A stretch of 64,000 nucleotides of DNA from Candidatus Melainabacteria bacterium (GCA_003151275.1 PLXC01000042.1:21481-85480), one strand, 5' to 3'; positions 16,689-26,031 are shown, counted from the stretch's first letter. Numbers and translations are program-made. Notes: generated from the letters alone by a model not told the origin.

Positions 16689-18605
16689 TCATTCTTTAGC
16701 GTTTTTATCTTTGTCAAAAAATATGATGTGTGGAAATTCATTTCTCAGTTTTTGAATCTCAGCATTTCCTACATTTGGACAACCATACAGCGAGACGCTA
16801 CTCACGTTGCTATTTCTGCACAAAAAGGCGATTCCCACCGGTGTGACAGACGTGTGTCTAACGTTGACAGAGATCAAGGTCTTGAGCTTTGATAAATCTT
16901 TCAACGCCGAATCGGTTACAGCTGTGTCCTCCAATTCCAACACCCTTAGCGAACTAGCCTTCAGTAAAGATATCCCAGCGCTTGTGATTTTTTTACATTT
17001 GTTCAGCACCAGGTAATTCAATTGTTTTGATGTCGCCAATGCTCGAAGGCTCGCATCCGTGATATCAGACCCGCTGATGTTGAGCACATTCAGCGTCTTA
17101 ATTGTGGCAAGTTGACTCACCGATCTGTCGCTGAGTTTATTCCACGCTGCATAAAGAGTTTTCAATGATTTACTTGAGCAAAGACCAATCGCACCATCAT
17201 CACTCAGTTCGGAACTGGTCAACTGGAGCACGTCGAGAGGTAGCTTTGTTAAAACGGAAAGATTCTCGTTTGGCACTTGGGTGCCCAGCAGATCTAAGTT
17301 TTTTATCCATGGATAGGTCGCTATTGTCTCTAAACACTCCGGTGATAACGTCGTATTCCTATCTATAAACTTGTGTTTCGGCGATGGGACCGCTAATTTC
17401 ACCTTCAACATTGCAGGAGTTTCGGCAAAGCTATCTTCATTGGGTACGACTCTGTAGTGTTCAATTGTTTTTTTCTTAGGTTGCGTTGCCCTGTTGTTTG
17501 ATCGTGCATTGTCATTATTCACAAACAAGTCGACAGCGCAATACGCCACAATGGCTGAGATTAATGCTACGGCACCAAGCAAACCAAAAAATTTGCCCTT
17601 TGAAATCGAAATCTTTTGTTCTTCTCGTCGTTTTGCATCAACCAGATTTGTCTTTGCTTTACTTGAGACGAGACCACCATTCTTGGTGGCAGCAAGTTCG
17701 TGCGCCACCACGCCTAAGTTTTGATACCTCTTGCTTGGCGATTTGGCTAGCATCGTTGCGACGATTTCTTCGATACCCTTCGGGAAGTCCACACCAAGTG
17801 AGGCTTCCTTAAGAGTTGGTGCGACTTGACTTTGATGCTTCATCATTGTTTCAAGTGCGTTCTCCCCCACGCATGGTGGCGTGCCTGTTAGCGCCTCAAA
17901 AAGCACACATCCGAGCGAGTAAATGTCTGAACGATGATCAACGGCCCCGCCCAGACATTGCTCTGGACTCATGTACAGCGGGCTACCAAAAATTTCGCCT
18001 GTGCGTGTTAGTGCTTGCACTTCTCCGCCTTCACGCGCGGAATATTTAGCGATACCGAAATCGACTATTTTGATACTGCCTTCGGTGCCTTCAGGAACAC
18101 CGCTCAAAAGCATAATATTATTTGGTTTGATATCACGATGAACAATTCCGAGTTCATGGGCGTAAGCCATGCCGAAACAGACTTGAATGAATATCGCTAC
18201 CGCCTCATCGATGCTCAGATGCGTACAGCGTTTTAGTCGCTCTCCAAGCGTTTCACCCTCTAGCAATTCCATTACCAGAAATGGTGTGCCGTCGTCCAGC
18301 AATCCAAAATCATTGACAGTGATAACGTTCGGATGATCGATGGCAAATGCTGTTTTAGCTTCCTGCTGAAATCTACGCATTGCGGTTTCGGTGATGCGAT
18401 GTTTGTCAATTGTCTTAAGTGCCATTTCCTTGTTCAGGAAAAATTGGTTGACTTTGTATACGACGCCCATTCCGCCTTTGCCAAGGCAAGAAATGACTTG
18501 ATATCGCCCACCCAGCATATGTCCACGTTCGTATCCACTTCCTGAACCTTCTTGGTCTTCAGTTAATTCTGTTTCCTCGATGGATTTTTGATTGGGTTGC
18601 GACAA
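16689..18605 (-). CDS. Transmembrane Ser/Thr kinase with leucine-rich repeats
   Basis: 638 residues. An acidic N-terminus precedes a kinase domain (about residues 33-295) with GKGGMG, MALKTI lysine, HRDIKPNN (Asn in place of the usual Ser), DFGIAKY, GSPLYMSPEQ. One membrane helix (about 340-362, FFGLLGAVALISAIVAY) leads to an outer domain. Its last 200 residues are LRR-like units such as LNVLNISGSDITDASLRALA. It is closely similar in its kinase part to the protein encoded just downstream, so the pair probably arose by tandem duplication. The predicted start is TTG at 18605; a better upstream start was not found. Substrates are unknown. Confidence 0.9.
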   Translation of the reverse strand: MSQPNQKSIEETELTEDQEGSGSGYERGHMLGGRYQVISCLGKGGMGVVYKVNQFFLNKEMALKTIDKHRITETAMRRFQQEAKTAFAIDHPNVITVNDFGLLDDGTPFLVMELLEGETLGERLKRCTHLSIDEAVAIFIQVCFGMAYAHELGIVHRDIKPNNIMLLSGVPEGTEGSIKIVDFGIAKYSAREGGEVQALTRTGEIFGSPLYMSPEQCLGGAVDHRSDIYSLGCVLFEALTGTPPCVGENALETMMKHQSQVAPTLKEASLGVDFPKGIEEIVATMLAKSPSKRYQNLGVVAHELAATKNGGLVSSKAKTNLVDAKRREEQKISISKGKFFGLLGAVALISAIVAYCAVDLFVNNDNARSNNRATQPKKKTIEHYRVVPNEDSFAETPAMLKVKLAVPSPKHKFIDRNTTLSPECLETIATYPWIKNLDLLGTQVPNENLSVLTKLPLDVLQLTSSELSDDGAIGLCSSKSLKTLYAAWNKLSDRSVSQLATIKTLNVLNISGSDITDASLRALATSKQLNYLVLNKCKKITSAGISLLKASSLRVLELEDTAVTDSALKDLSKLKTLISVNVRHTSVTPVGIAFLCRNSNVSSVSLYGCPNVGNAEIQKLRNEFPHIIFFDKDKNAKE

Positions 18606-18931
18606 CTGTCTGGATCTTCAGTATCTCTTTACTATGTATATGTTCCCTGGATTGAGCGTCGGCTGAGGTTATTGCCTCGGTAACGGTCAGCCTCGATCCT
18701 GGGCGCGCCGGCATCTGCCTGGACTAGATGTTGTGAAATTTTGGTGCGACCAAAGGACTGCGACAAGATCAAGGAAATGTGATTCGAACATGGTCCAAGC
18801 TGCAGGAAAAAATGCGGCGAACGCGAAATGGCGTGGCATCAATTGGTGCAGCATGGTTCAATCGATGCTAAAAGGGCAGGTGACAACAATTTGCACCCCT
18901 GCCCGTTTCAGTAAACTAAACTTGAACCGGA
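18606..18931. other. Intergenic region between the kinase and the Ala/Pro-rich gene
   Basis: No gene seen. It contains the intrinsic terminator at 18868-18904 and should contain the promoter of the 18605 kinase, which I cannot place with confidence. Confidence 0.5.
18868..18904 (-). terminator. Intrinsic terminator of the Ala/Pro/Gln-rich gene
   Basis: On the minus strand GGGCAGG (18904-18898) pairs with CCTGCCC (18880-18874), extended by TG/CA with a small bulge, and is followed by TTTTAGC. It lies 28 bases beyond the stop at 18932. Confidence 0.7.
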
Positions 18932-19906
18932 TTATTGTCTGCGAGTTAACCCTGCAACAATTTCTGGAGCCAATGTATGCATTGAATGATGCGTGAGCCA
19001 GCGTACAGCCATCACTGTTAGCTCATTATCGGCTCCTTCGAGGACAAGCAAACTAGCAATCACGTGTCCATTGTGCTCGGCTGTTTTGTGCTTTCTCGCC
19101 CAATCCATCGCCGCTTCAATGACCTCTTCGTCATTCAGATTCTCTTCTAGCCAGGCACGAATGTATTTGCTCGCATCATGCAAGTGTTTTTCTTGATTAT
19201 TTTCGTGCATCAGTGTCGCTCTGGCATGCTGGGAAACAGACGATTGTTGAGGAGGAGTCTGGTCTGCGGGCGCGGGTTGTTGATATGGCACCGGCTGCGG
19301 TGTCACAGGCTGTTGCGTCGCCGGTTGAGGCTGAGGCGCCACTTGCGGTGCGACCGGTGCAGCCATGGCCTGGGCGTTGTAATCCGGTTGGGCGGTGGGT
19401 TGAGGCGCAGCGTACTCCGGTTGAGCAGCTGGTTGTTGAGCATATTGTTGAGGCGCTGAGTACTCTACAGGGGCAGGAGCCGCGACAGGAGCCGCGACAG
19501 GAGCCGCGACAGGAGCCTGCGGAGGTGGTGTGTACTGCGCTTGTGCGGGAGCTGGTTGCTCTTGAGCTTGCGCCTGGGGGGCACGAAATGGGATTGGGGC
19601 TGGTGGGGTCGAAGGACGTTGCTGTGCAACCGGTGCTGGTGCGGCTTCTTGCTCATCTTCCTCGTCATCGTCGAAGAAATCGTCATCATCGTCATCGATA
19701 ATAGAAACGGAATTTACCAGGGCCATGGCTGGTCCAGATCGTGCGGGCTCTAGCGAACTTTGCGCTTGTGTACTTTCGGATGGACTTGCAGCCCTGATCA
19801 GAGCTGCCATAGCTGCGTCGAGATCGTCTATCGATGGCGCCGTTGCCACTCCAGCACTGCCTGGGTTCTCGGTGTCCATGGCGTCATTTTCATTATCAAT
19901 GCTCAT
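18932..19906 (-). CDS. Ala/Pro/Gln-rich protein with acidic tract and helical C-terminal domain
   Basis: 324 residues from the ATG at 19906, preceded by AGGATAGGAGAACG; the open frame reaches 20026, but that part overlaps a promoter-like sequence and looks non-coding. The layout is a short N-terminal helix (DDLDAAMAALIRAA), a highly acidic tract of about 18 Asp/Glu residues, a 150-residue disordered linker of PA, PQ and QP repeats, and a C-terminal helical domain (about 225-324) with ASKYIRAWLEENLNDEEVIEAA and AVRWLTHHSMHTLAPEIVAGL. There is no signal peptide. I do not recognise the C-terminal domain; a HEAT-like or adaptor fold is a guess. Confidence 0.75.
   Translation of the reverse strand: MSIDNENDAMDTENPGSAGVATAPSIDDLDAAMAALIRAASPSESTQAQSSLEPARSGPAMALVNSVSIIDDDDDDFFDDDEEDEQEAAPAPVAQQRPSTPPAPIPFRAPQAQAQEQPAPAQAQYTPPPQAPVAAPVAAPVAAPAPVEYSAPQQYAQQPAAQPEYAAPQPTAQPDYNAQAMAAPVAPQVAPQPQPATQQPVTPQPVPYQQPAPADQTPPQQSSVSQHARATLMHENNQEKHLHDASKYIRAWLEENLNDEEVIEAAMDWARKHKTAEHNGHVIASLLVLEGADNELTVMAVRWLTHHSMHTLAPEIVAGLTRRQ
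19475..19510. repeat. Three 12-bp tandem repeats (PVAA codons)
   Basis: AGGAGCCGCGAC is repeated three times plus a partial fourth copy, encoding PVAA repeats in the linker of the Ala/Pro-rich protein. In-frame length variation is expected here. Confidence 0.9.
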
Positions 19907-20227
19907 TTCGACTCGTTCTCCTATCCTTTTACTAAGCAATTCGACCAAGGCGGCGGCGACAGGTCGCCCCTGCCTACTTAATGTTCTCCATTTGAGCCCG
20001 GTCTGGATTCTATATACCCGGCCCATAACAGATTGCGACCTAAAGCCAGAAAATTCGCTGCATCTAAGTCTGATTCCCCGTATTTGGAGGCTTTAGGTGC
20101 CGTTCACATCACTTACGATTCGAATGCGCGCATTTTATCAAGGATGACAAGTGGTGCTTTTACCCGAGATGTTAACGTGCCGAATGGATTAGGCCCAGGT
20201 GTTATGCTTGAATTTTAGGGAAGAGAA
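19907..20227. other. Divergent intergenic region
   Basis: It lies between the Ala/Pro-rich gene (minus) and the aspartyl-protease gene (plus). It carries CGGGTATATA at 20020-20011 (minus strand), identical to the site upstream of the 8394 kinase. A plus-strand frame is open here but shows no ribosome-binding site and looks non-coding. Confidence 0.4.
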
Positions 20228-21475
20228 GTGGCCGAAATTCTTACGCGAAAGCTGGCAGATTTAATTTGGGTGCCGCTATGTGCGGTCGCAGTTGCACTTT
20301 CATCTGCTGGCGCAGCGTTTTCTACGACTAAAATTCAAGAAGCTTATTCGCATTACCAGGCCCATAGATTTAAGGAAGCGACTGTAGCTTTCGACCAATA
20401 TATTTTGACTAACCCGCGTGACGCCAACGCTGTCTATTACGATGCCTTGTGTAATCAACAACTCGGAAATATGCCTCGCGCCAAGGAACTTTATCGTCAG
20501 GTCGTGCAAGCGAGTCCGGGCAGTCAGGTCGCATCTTATGCAGAATCAATCCTGATCAAACTCGATCCTACTTATAGGCAATCTGCATCCGGTGCTTCTG
20601 CGGGGCCGAGCCAAAACTCTAACAGCAGAAATTATGCTGCATCTAGTGCACCATCTGAATCTAGTTCTATTCAAGGTCCTGATCAAGCCAATATCTACTA
20701 CAGACCTAACGGCAAACAGATGATGCTGACCGTTGAAATCAACGGACATCCGGTAGAAATGATGCTTGATACAGGCGCCCCGGGAATCTGTATTGGACGA
20801 GATCAACTTAAGTCAATCGGAGTGGCACCCCCTGAAGGTGCGCCAACAGGACAAACAGGTGGTTCTGCAAATTCCGGTAGTATTGGCACGTGGGGAATGA
20901 GGACGACCTTGAAAGTGGGTCCATTCACCGATCCAAACTGCATGCTACAGGTTATGCAAGCAGAGGATAATAACGCTTTGCTCGGTCAAACTTTCATCAA
21001 ACACTTTGAATATCAAGTCGATCAATCTGCGCACTGTATAAGGTTCACGAAAAAGGGTAGTGCCAGATCTCAAAGCCAAGGTTACAGTCTTCCGTTCACT
21101 TTCAGAGAAAGAGGAAATCGCATTATTGTCGAAGGTGAAATTAACGGTCGCAAAAGTAATTTCATGATGGATACCGGTAATTCTGGGTCTGGTATCGCTT
21201 TTCATAGCCCTGAGCAAGCCGCCAAATATGGTGCCGCAGTTCCAGAAGGTGCAAGGATAGACACATTCTCCGGAGTCTCCGGATCTGGGTCAGCTTACGT
21301 GTACAACATCAGTCATTTGCGCATCGGCCCGATCGATTGTAGTGACGTAATGGTTGCAGCTCATATGGGCAGTGGTTTTGGTGGCGAGGAGCCGCTACTC
21401 GGGCACCAAATTTTCGAGGGATGGCAATACACTGTCGACTATGATAAGAAAGTGATTCATCTATTGCGCCGATGA
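20228..21475 (+). CDS. Exported TPR protein with two retropepsin-like aspartyl protease domains
   Basis: 415 residues, GTG start at 20228 with AGGGAAGAG upstream. The N-terminus (1-32) is a signal peptide or anchor. TPR units follow (about 33-110: YSHYQAHRFKEATVAFDQY, NAVYYDALCNQQLGNMPRAKELY), then a Ser/Asn-rich linker. Domain one (about 160-275) has MMLDTGAPG with Asp181. Domain two (about 290-412) has FMMDTGNSG with Asp315. In clan AA proteases D-T/S-G holds the catalytic Asp, and retropepsins act as dimers. Two copies in one chain may form an internal dimer, as in pepsin. The Gly-rich turns and LLGQTF/LLGHQIF endings match. The substrate is unknown. The 3' end overlaps the convergent hydrolase by 15 bases. 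Confidence 0.82.
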   Translation: MAEILTRKLADLIWVPLCAVAVALSSAGAAFSTTKIQEAYSHYQAHRFKEATVAFDQYILTNPRDANAVYYDALCNQQLGNMPRAKELYRQVVQASPGSQVASYAESILIKLDPTYRQSASGASAGPSQNSNSRNYAASSAPSESSSIQGPDQANIYYRPNGKQMMLTVEINGHPVEMMLDTGAPGICIGRDQLKSIGVAPPEGAPTGQTGGSANSGSIGTWGMRTTLKVGPFTDPNCMLQVMQAEDNNALLGQTFIKHFEYQVDQSAHCIRFTKKGSARSQSQGYSLPFTFRERGNRIIVEGEINGRKSNFMMDTGNSGSGIAFHSPEQAAKYGAAVPEGARIDTFSGVSGSGSAYVYNISHLRIGPIDCSDVMVAAHMGSGFGGEEPLLGHQIFEGWQYTVDYDKKVIHLLRR

Positions 21476-22978
21476 AGGCTGATCGCTGGTTTTCGGCGCT
21501 TCGATTTTAAGATCTGTAGTTGTGAGATCGTCAGTTTTGGAATCGTTAAACTTGAGATTGTTAGTTTTGGCATCGTTAGTTTTCGAATCGCCAGTTTTTG
21601 GGACGTTAGTTTTGGGATGATCAGTTTCTGGATCATTAGTTTTCGCTTTGCTACTCTTTGATCTGCTTGTCTTCGGTCTCACTGTCTTCGAGTCACCTGT
21701 GTCTAGCTCACTTATTTTCACAACATGCAAAACATCTCCAGTAAGCGAAACCTCGCTAGTCGGTTTCAGCTTAGCCAATTTCGTGAAGAAGTTACTCAAT
21801 CCACTTCTCAGCCCTGATCGTTCTGAAATCAGCTCCAGTCCTAGACTCGGACTGTTGGTGAAAGACATATCGCAAATTAATTTCGCTGGCACATTGTGCC
21901 CGATGAAACCTTTGTCGATGTTTGTAAAATCGATAGTCTGCATTCGCTTTCTATTCGCCATCAATTTCTCTGCCAACTCAGCGTCTTCTGCCTTGGTCAC
22001 GACTCTATCGGTATTGGCATTTTGTGCTGTCAACGTTTTAGTGATCCAACCGCTGAGTGCATCTGCTTGCTCTCCAAGCCGGGTGTATCCGCCATGAACC
22101 AATTGTGAAAACGCTAAAGCTTTATCATGCCGAGACATATAAACGCGCAGCGTTACGGTACCCTTGGCACTTAAATATCGTCGAATATAGTGCTGAACTA
22201 AGCCATCATCAACGTCTGGGCAAATTAGCGCCGCCTCGACTAAATAAAGTTTTTCACGCAAAAGTGGAGTGGCTCTGACTGCAAGTCTAGTTCCCATGCT
22301 GTGTGCGAACAGCCGAACTTTTACGGATGGGTCTGCCGTACAAAGTTGTTCCAGGTGTGTAATTACATCATTGAAATGATCTTGGCTCCATTCGACATTG
22401 GTTTCGTCAGTGTCGTATGAACGCAATTTGCCCACTGATGGCCACGAATATAAGATCAATGGTCTTTCAGCGTTGTAGGCTAGCTTGGCGGCCGTAAATA
22501 ACCCTGCGTGGAAACTATTGTTGTAACCATGCGCAAAAAGCAATACATTTTTGTCAGGGCACAGAAGCGCTTTTGTATGCACCTGGTCGTAAAAATCCTT
22601 TTGGATTTTGTCAAAGTTGTCGTCGGTTAAAGGTATAGCTCCAAAAGCACCCAATTTGTCGGTTGCCTCAGATTTCGCCCAGCCTAAATCTTGAAGATGA
22701 CTGCTTATTGTTTTTTTCTCTACGTTTTCAACTACACAATATGCCGATCCCATAAATGGGTCATGTTTGCAGTCGCCAACATATTTACGGTGCGGACCAA
22801 AGTCGATATTACCTAACTTACTTGGTTGAAGATTTCTGTCGGTTATGAAAAAGACTGGAACCCTAATAAGTCGATCAGCGGATGCAGTTTCGGCCGCACT
22901 TGCACTGGATTGGAAATACAGCAGCAGTGTGAATAGTATTGGAAGATGGAAATTCCACCAGACATGCAGACGTTTCAT
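21461..22978 (-). CDS. Exported alpha/beta hydrolase (DUF900 family) with Lys-Thr-Asp repeat tail
   Basis: 505 residues. A signal peptide (about 1-29) is followed by a DUF900-type hydrolase: FFITDRN near the start, LLFAHGYNNSF (oxyanion region), ILYSWPSVG and the nucleophile elbow FAHSMGTRLA with its Ser. After the hydrolase domain (to about residue 330) comes a region without clear homology. The tail (about 435-500) is a degenerate repeat of about five residues (K-T-N-D-x), low in complexity and highly charged. DUF900 proteins are putative esterases or lipases. It is convergent with, and overlaps by 15 bases, the aspartyl-protease gene. Confidence 0.82.
   Translation of the reverse strand: MKRLHVWWNFHLPILFTLLLYFQSSASAAETASADRLIRVPVFFITDRNLQPSKLGNIDFGPHRKYVGDCKHDPFMGSAYCVVENVEKKTISSHLQDLGWAKSEATDKLGAFGAIPLTDDNFDKIQKDFYDQVHTKALLCPDKNVLLFAHGYNNSFHAGLFTAAKLAYNAERPLILYSWPSVGKLRSYDTDETNVEWSQDHFNDVITHLEQLCTADPSVKVRLFAHSMGTRLAVRATPLLREKLYLVEAALICPDVDDGLVQHYIRRYLSAKGTVTLRVYMSRHDKALAFSQLVHGGYTRLGEQADALSGWITKTLTAQNANTDRVVTKAEDAELAEKLMANRKRMQTIDFTNIDKGFIGHNVPAKLICDMSFTNSPSLGLELISERSGLRSGLSNFFTKLAKLKPTSEVSLTGDVLHVVKISELDTGDSKTVRPKTSRSKSSKAKTNDPETDHPKTNVPKTGDSKTNDAKTNNLKFNDSKTDDLTTTDLKIEAPKTSDQPSSAQ
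21500..21680. repeat. Degenerate 15-bp repeats encoding the hydrolase tail
   Basis: Successive units near CGTTAGTTTTGGxAT (plus strand) encode K-T-N-D-x pentapeptides on the minus strand, about a dozen copies with much drift. Confidence 0.8.
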
Positions 22979-23212
22979 AGTTCCAGTTCTCGTGCGGTGT
23001 TGATAGAAATTGGATCGTACTCGATTTCTAGAGTCTAGGTGTGAACAGTGTCGGACCGCCGAGATTGTTCGCTCTGACCGTGTTTTCGGACATGGTAACT
23101 ATGCTCAATAGTCGATCAACTAGAGTTGTATTCTGCTATCTTAAGGCTGAGCTTTAAATCCACGCTTCTTGACATGGTGTTAAGGCCCTAATACCGTCTC
23201 AGGAGAAACAGC

Positions 23213-24820
23213 GTGAATCATTACGCGAAGAAATTTTGTTCTGTTGTTTTAGCAGTTGGAGCTATGCTTCTGCCGACAGCAGGAATGTGCGCAAGCGCAA
23301 AGCAGCCTAACATCATCTTTATCATGGGTGATGACATCGGTTGGTCTAACATCGGCGCCTATAACCAGGGCATCATGTCTGGTCGCACGCCAAATCTTGA
23401 CAGGTTGGCAGCAGAAGGAATGCGGTTTACCGATTATTATGCCGAAGCAAGTTGCACGGCAGGCCGAGCCAACTTCATCACGGGCGAGCTTCCGATCAGA
23501 ACTGGCATGACAACAGTCGGACAGGCCGGATCTCCAGTCGGAATTCCCGATCAAGCGATTACTATCGCTACTGCACTTAAGTCGCAAGGATACAGTACTG
23601 GACAGTTCGGCAAGAATCATTTGGGCGATCTGAACAAGTTCCTACCCACAGTGCATGGCTTTGACGAATTTTTCGGTTATCTATATCACCTGGATGCGAT
23701 GGAAGATCCGTCACATCGTAATTACCCACAGTCGTTGAAAAACACGATCGGACCGCGCAACATGGTCCATTGCTGGGCTACCGACTCGGATGATGCCACT
23801 GTGCAGCCGCGCTGGGGCAAAATTGGCAAACAGAAAATTGAAGACGCTGGAGAGCTTTATCCCAAACGCATGGAAACCGTGGATGATGAGATACTTGCCG
23901 ACAGTCTGACCTTTATGGACAAAGCAAAGAAAGACGGCAAGCCATTTTTCGTGTGGCTGAATCCGACTCGTATGCACGTTGTCACGCATCTTTCCGATAA
24001 ATACGAATCAATGCGTACGGCTGAAAATGGTTGGAGCATGCAGGAAGCTGGTATGGCTCAACTCGACGATATTGTTGGTTCAGTCATGAAGTATGTGAAA
24101 GACAATGGACTCGATGACAACACCATAATTGCTTTTACCACCGACAATGGTGCCGAGAATTTCACCTGGCCTGACGGCGGTCAAACTCCGTTTGCTGGTG
24201 GTAAAGGAACTGCGCTTGAAGGTGGTTTCCGCGTACCAGCTATCGTTCGCTGGCCAGGCAATGTACCTGCCGGTAAAGTCGAGAATAGCATTATGTCTGG
24301 TCTCGACTGGTTGCCAACTTTGCTGTCTGTAGCTGGCGATCCAAACATCACCAGTGAACTTTTATCTGGCAAGCAAATCAACGGTCAAAACTATAAAGTG
24401 CATTTAGACGGTTATGACCAAACGAATCTGATCACAGGAAAAGGTCCTTCCAAGCGGCATGAAATCTTCTACTTTACTGAGGGCACCCTCAGTGCAGTGC
24501 GAATTAACGATTACAAGTATCGCTTTACAGATCAGCCTAATGGTTGGATTGGTGCGACAGAGAAAGTTGATTGGCCGATTCTGTGCAACCTGCGCTTAGA
24601 CCCTTATGAACGCACGGGAATGTACACTGGCAAGTCTGGTTCTATGGGCTATTACAATTGGTTCTATGATCAATTTTGGCGCTTCGTCTTCGTCCAAGAT
24701 GTCGTTGGCAAAACCGCTCAATCATTTATTGAGTACCCGCCGATGCAGAAGGGAGCCAGTTTCAATATGGAATCTGTGAAGCAAGCGATTCAGGATAAGA
24801 TCAATTCGCAAGGTAAATAA
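23213..24820 (+). CDS. Exported sulfatase (CTAGR-type formylglycine motif)
   Basis: 535 residues, GTG start with AGGAG seven bases upstream and a signal peptide (1-27, ending GMCASA). The sulfatase fold begins PNIIFIMGDDIGW, whose Asp pair binds calcium. The formylglycine motif is SCTAGRANFITGE with Cys81; CxAxR is a known variant of CxPSR. GKNHLGD, TTDNGAENFTWPDGG (second metal Asp/Asn) and GGKGTALEGGFRVPAIVRWPG follow. It hydrolyses sulfate esters once Cys81 is oxidised to formylglycine, most likely by the FGE-like enzyme encoded next. Substrate unknown. It opens the plus-strand sulfatase island. Confidence 0.93.
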   Translation: MNHYAKKFCSVVLAVGAMLLPTAGMCASAKQPNIIFIMGDDIGWSNIGAYNQGIMSGRTPNLDRLAAEGMRFTDYYAEASCTAGRANFITGELPIRTGMTTVGQAGSPVGIPDQAITIATALKSQGYSTGQFGKNHLGDLNKFLPTVHGFDEFFGYLYHLDAMEDPSHRNYPQSLKNTIGPRNMVHCWATDSDDATVQPRWGKIGKQKIEDAGELYPKRMETVDDEILADSLTFMDKAKKDGKPFFVWLNPTRMHVVTHLSDKYESMRTAENGWSMQEAGMAQLDDIVGSVMKYVKDNGLDDNTIIAFTTDNGAENFTWPDGGQTPFAGGKGTALEGGFRVPAIVRWPGNVPAGKVENSIMSGLDWLPTLLSVAGDPNITSELLSGKQINGQNYKVHLDGYDQTNLITGKGPSKRHEIFYFTEGTLSAVRINDYKYRFTDQPNGWIGATEKVDWPILCNLRLDPYERTGMYTGKSGSMGYYNWFYDQFWRFVFVQDVVGKTAQSFIEYPPMQKGASFNMESVKQAIQDKINSQGK

Positions 24821-24945
24821 ATCGTGGCGAATATAAGTGTCGCATTGCCACAGTCATAGTGGATGCAAATCGAATAATCTTCGAAGGTTGGAGATTCTCT
24901 TTCCGCTCTGTTGGTGTTCACGTTTGAGTGCATCATGTGACACGA

Positions 24946-26031
24946 ATGAAAAATCTAATTCTTTATACATTCAGTGTTTTAGCGCTTGCCGCATGTTTGG
25001 TATCGTCATATGCCGCTGCAGCTGCTGTTTCTGGTTTCACTCCGACGGTGCCAAACAAGACGACTGCACCTGGGCATGCTCCGTTTGGAATGGTGTGGAT
25101 TCCTGGCGGAGAATTCTCTATGGGCAGCGAAAACCCAACTACCAACGCAGTCTGCGGTGGGCACGAGCCGATGCCCGACTCGCGGCCCATTCATCGAGTT
25201 TACGTGGACGGTTTTTGGATGGACAAAACTGAAGTAACCAATGCGCAATTTGAAAGATTCATAAAGGCGACAGGCTATCGAACCGTGGCAGAGATCGCAC
25301 CAACGCAAGAGGAGTTTCCTAGCGCACCTAAAGCAAATCTCGTTGCCGGTTCCACAGTATTCACTGCGACACCAAAAGCGGTGCCGCTGCATGATATGTT
25401 TCAATGGTGGCGATACCAGCATGGAGCAGATTGGCGGCACCCCGAGGGTCCATCCAGCAATCTCAAAGGGCGGGAGAAATATCCGGTAGTCCAGGTTGCT
25501 TATGGAGATGCCCAGGCTTACGCTATATGGGCTGGCAAGCGGTTACCGACTGAAGCTGAGTGGGAATTTGCCGCTCGAGGCGGACGCAGCGGCACCACAT
25601 ATGCCTGGGGCAACGAATTTAAGCCAGGCGGTAAATTCATGGCCAACATTTACGAGGGAAAATTTCCTGTTAAAGATACTGCCGAAGACGGATTTGCCGG
25701 GATCGCGCCCGTGGCTCAGTTTCCCCCAAACAAATACGGTTTATATGACGTCGCTGGCAATGTCTGGGAGTGGTGCAGCGACTGGTATCGCGCCGATTAT
25801 TATGCACAAATTGCTAAGCAAGGTAACGGCGTGGTGCGTAATCCACAAGGACCGACTACACCTTGGGATCCCGCTGAGCCTAAAGAAAAGAAACGGGTCC
25901 ACAGAGGTGGTTCCTTTCTTTGTACAGACCAGTACTGCACCCGCTATATGGTAGGCACGCGTGGCAAAGGAGAGGCAAGTACCGCTGCCAATCACCTTGG
26001 CTTTCGGTGTGTGCAACCGCCTCGACACTAG
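24946..26031 (+). CDS. Formylglycine-generating enzyme family protein, exported
   Basis: 361 residues from ATG 24946, chosen because it gives a clean signal peptide (MKNLILYTFSVLALAACLV); GTG 24928 is an upstream option. The FGE-sulfatase domain shows MVWIPGGEFSMGSE, VDGFWMDKTEVTNAQFERFI, YPVVQVAYGDAQAYAIWAGKRLPTEAEWEFAARGG, GNVWEWCSDWY and HRGGSFLCTDQYC. The last carries the two active-site cysteines (about Cys326 and Cys331, spaced as in human SUMF1), which many FGE-fold relatives lack. It should therefore be a true sulfatase activator acting outside the cytoplasm. It follows the CTAGR sulfatase by 125 bases. Confidence 0.93.
   Translation: MKNLILYTFSVLALAACLVSSYAAAAAVSGFTPTVPNKTTAPGHAPFGMVWIPGGEFSMGSENPTTNAVCGGHEPMPDSRPIHRVYVDGFWMDKTEVTNAQFERFIKATGYRTVAEIAPTQEEFPSAPKANLVAGSTVFTATPKAVPLHDMFQWWRYQHGADWRHPEGPSSNLKGREKYPVVQVAYGDAQAYAIWAGKRLPTEAEWEFAARGGRSGTTYAWGNEFKPGGKFMANIYEGKFPVKDTAEDGFAGIAPVAQFPPNKYGLYDVAGNVWEWCSDWYRADYYAQIAKQGNGVVRNPQGPTTPWDPAEPKEKKRVHRGGSFLCTDQYCTRYMVGTRGKGEASTAANHLGFRCVQPPRH

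Noticed and set aside
19178..19701. Plus-strand frames opposite the Ala/Pro-rich gene
   Set aside because: They arise from the biased codon pattern of the repeats on the other strand and show no start signals.
21500..21680. CRISPR array
   Set aside because: The units are 15-bp coding repeats in frame with the hydrolase, without spacers.
23169..23174. TTGACA as a -35 box of the first sulfatase
   Set aside because: The nearest -10-like sequence (TAATAC) is only 14 bases away, too short for a reliable call.
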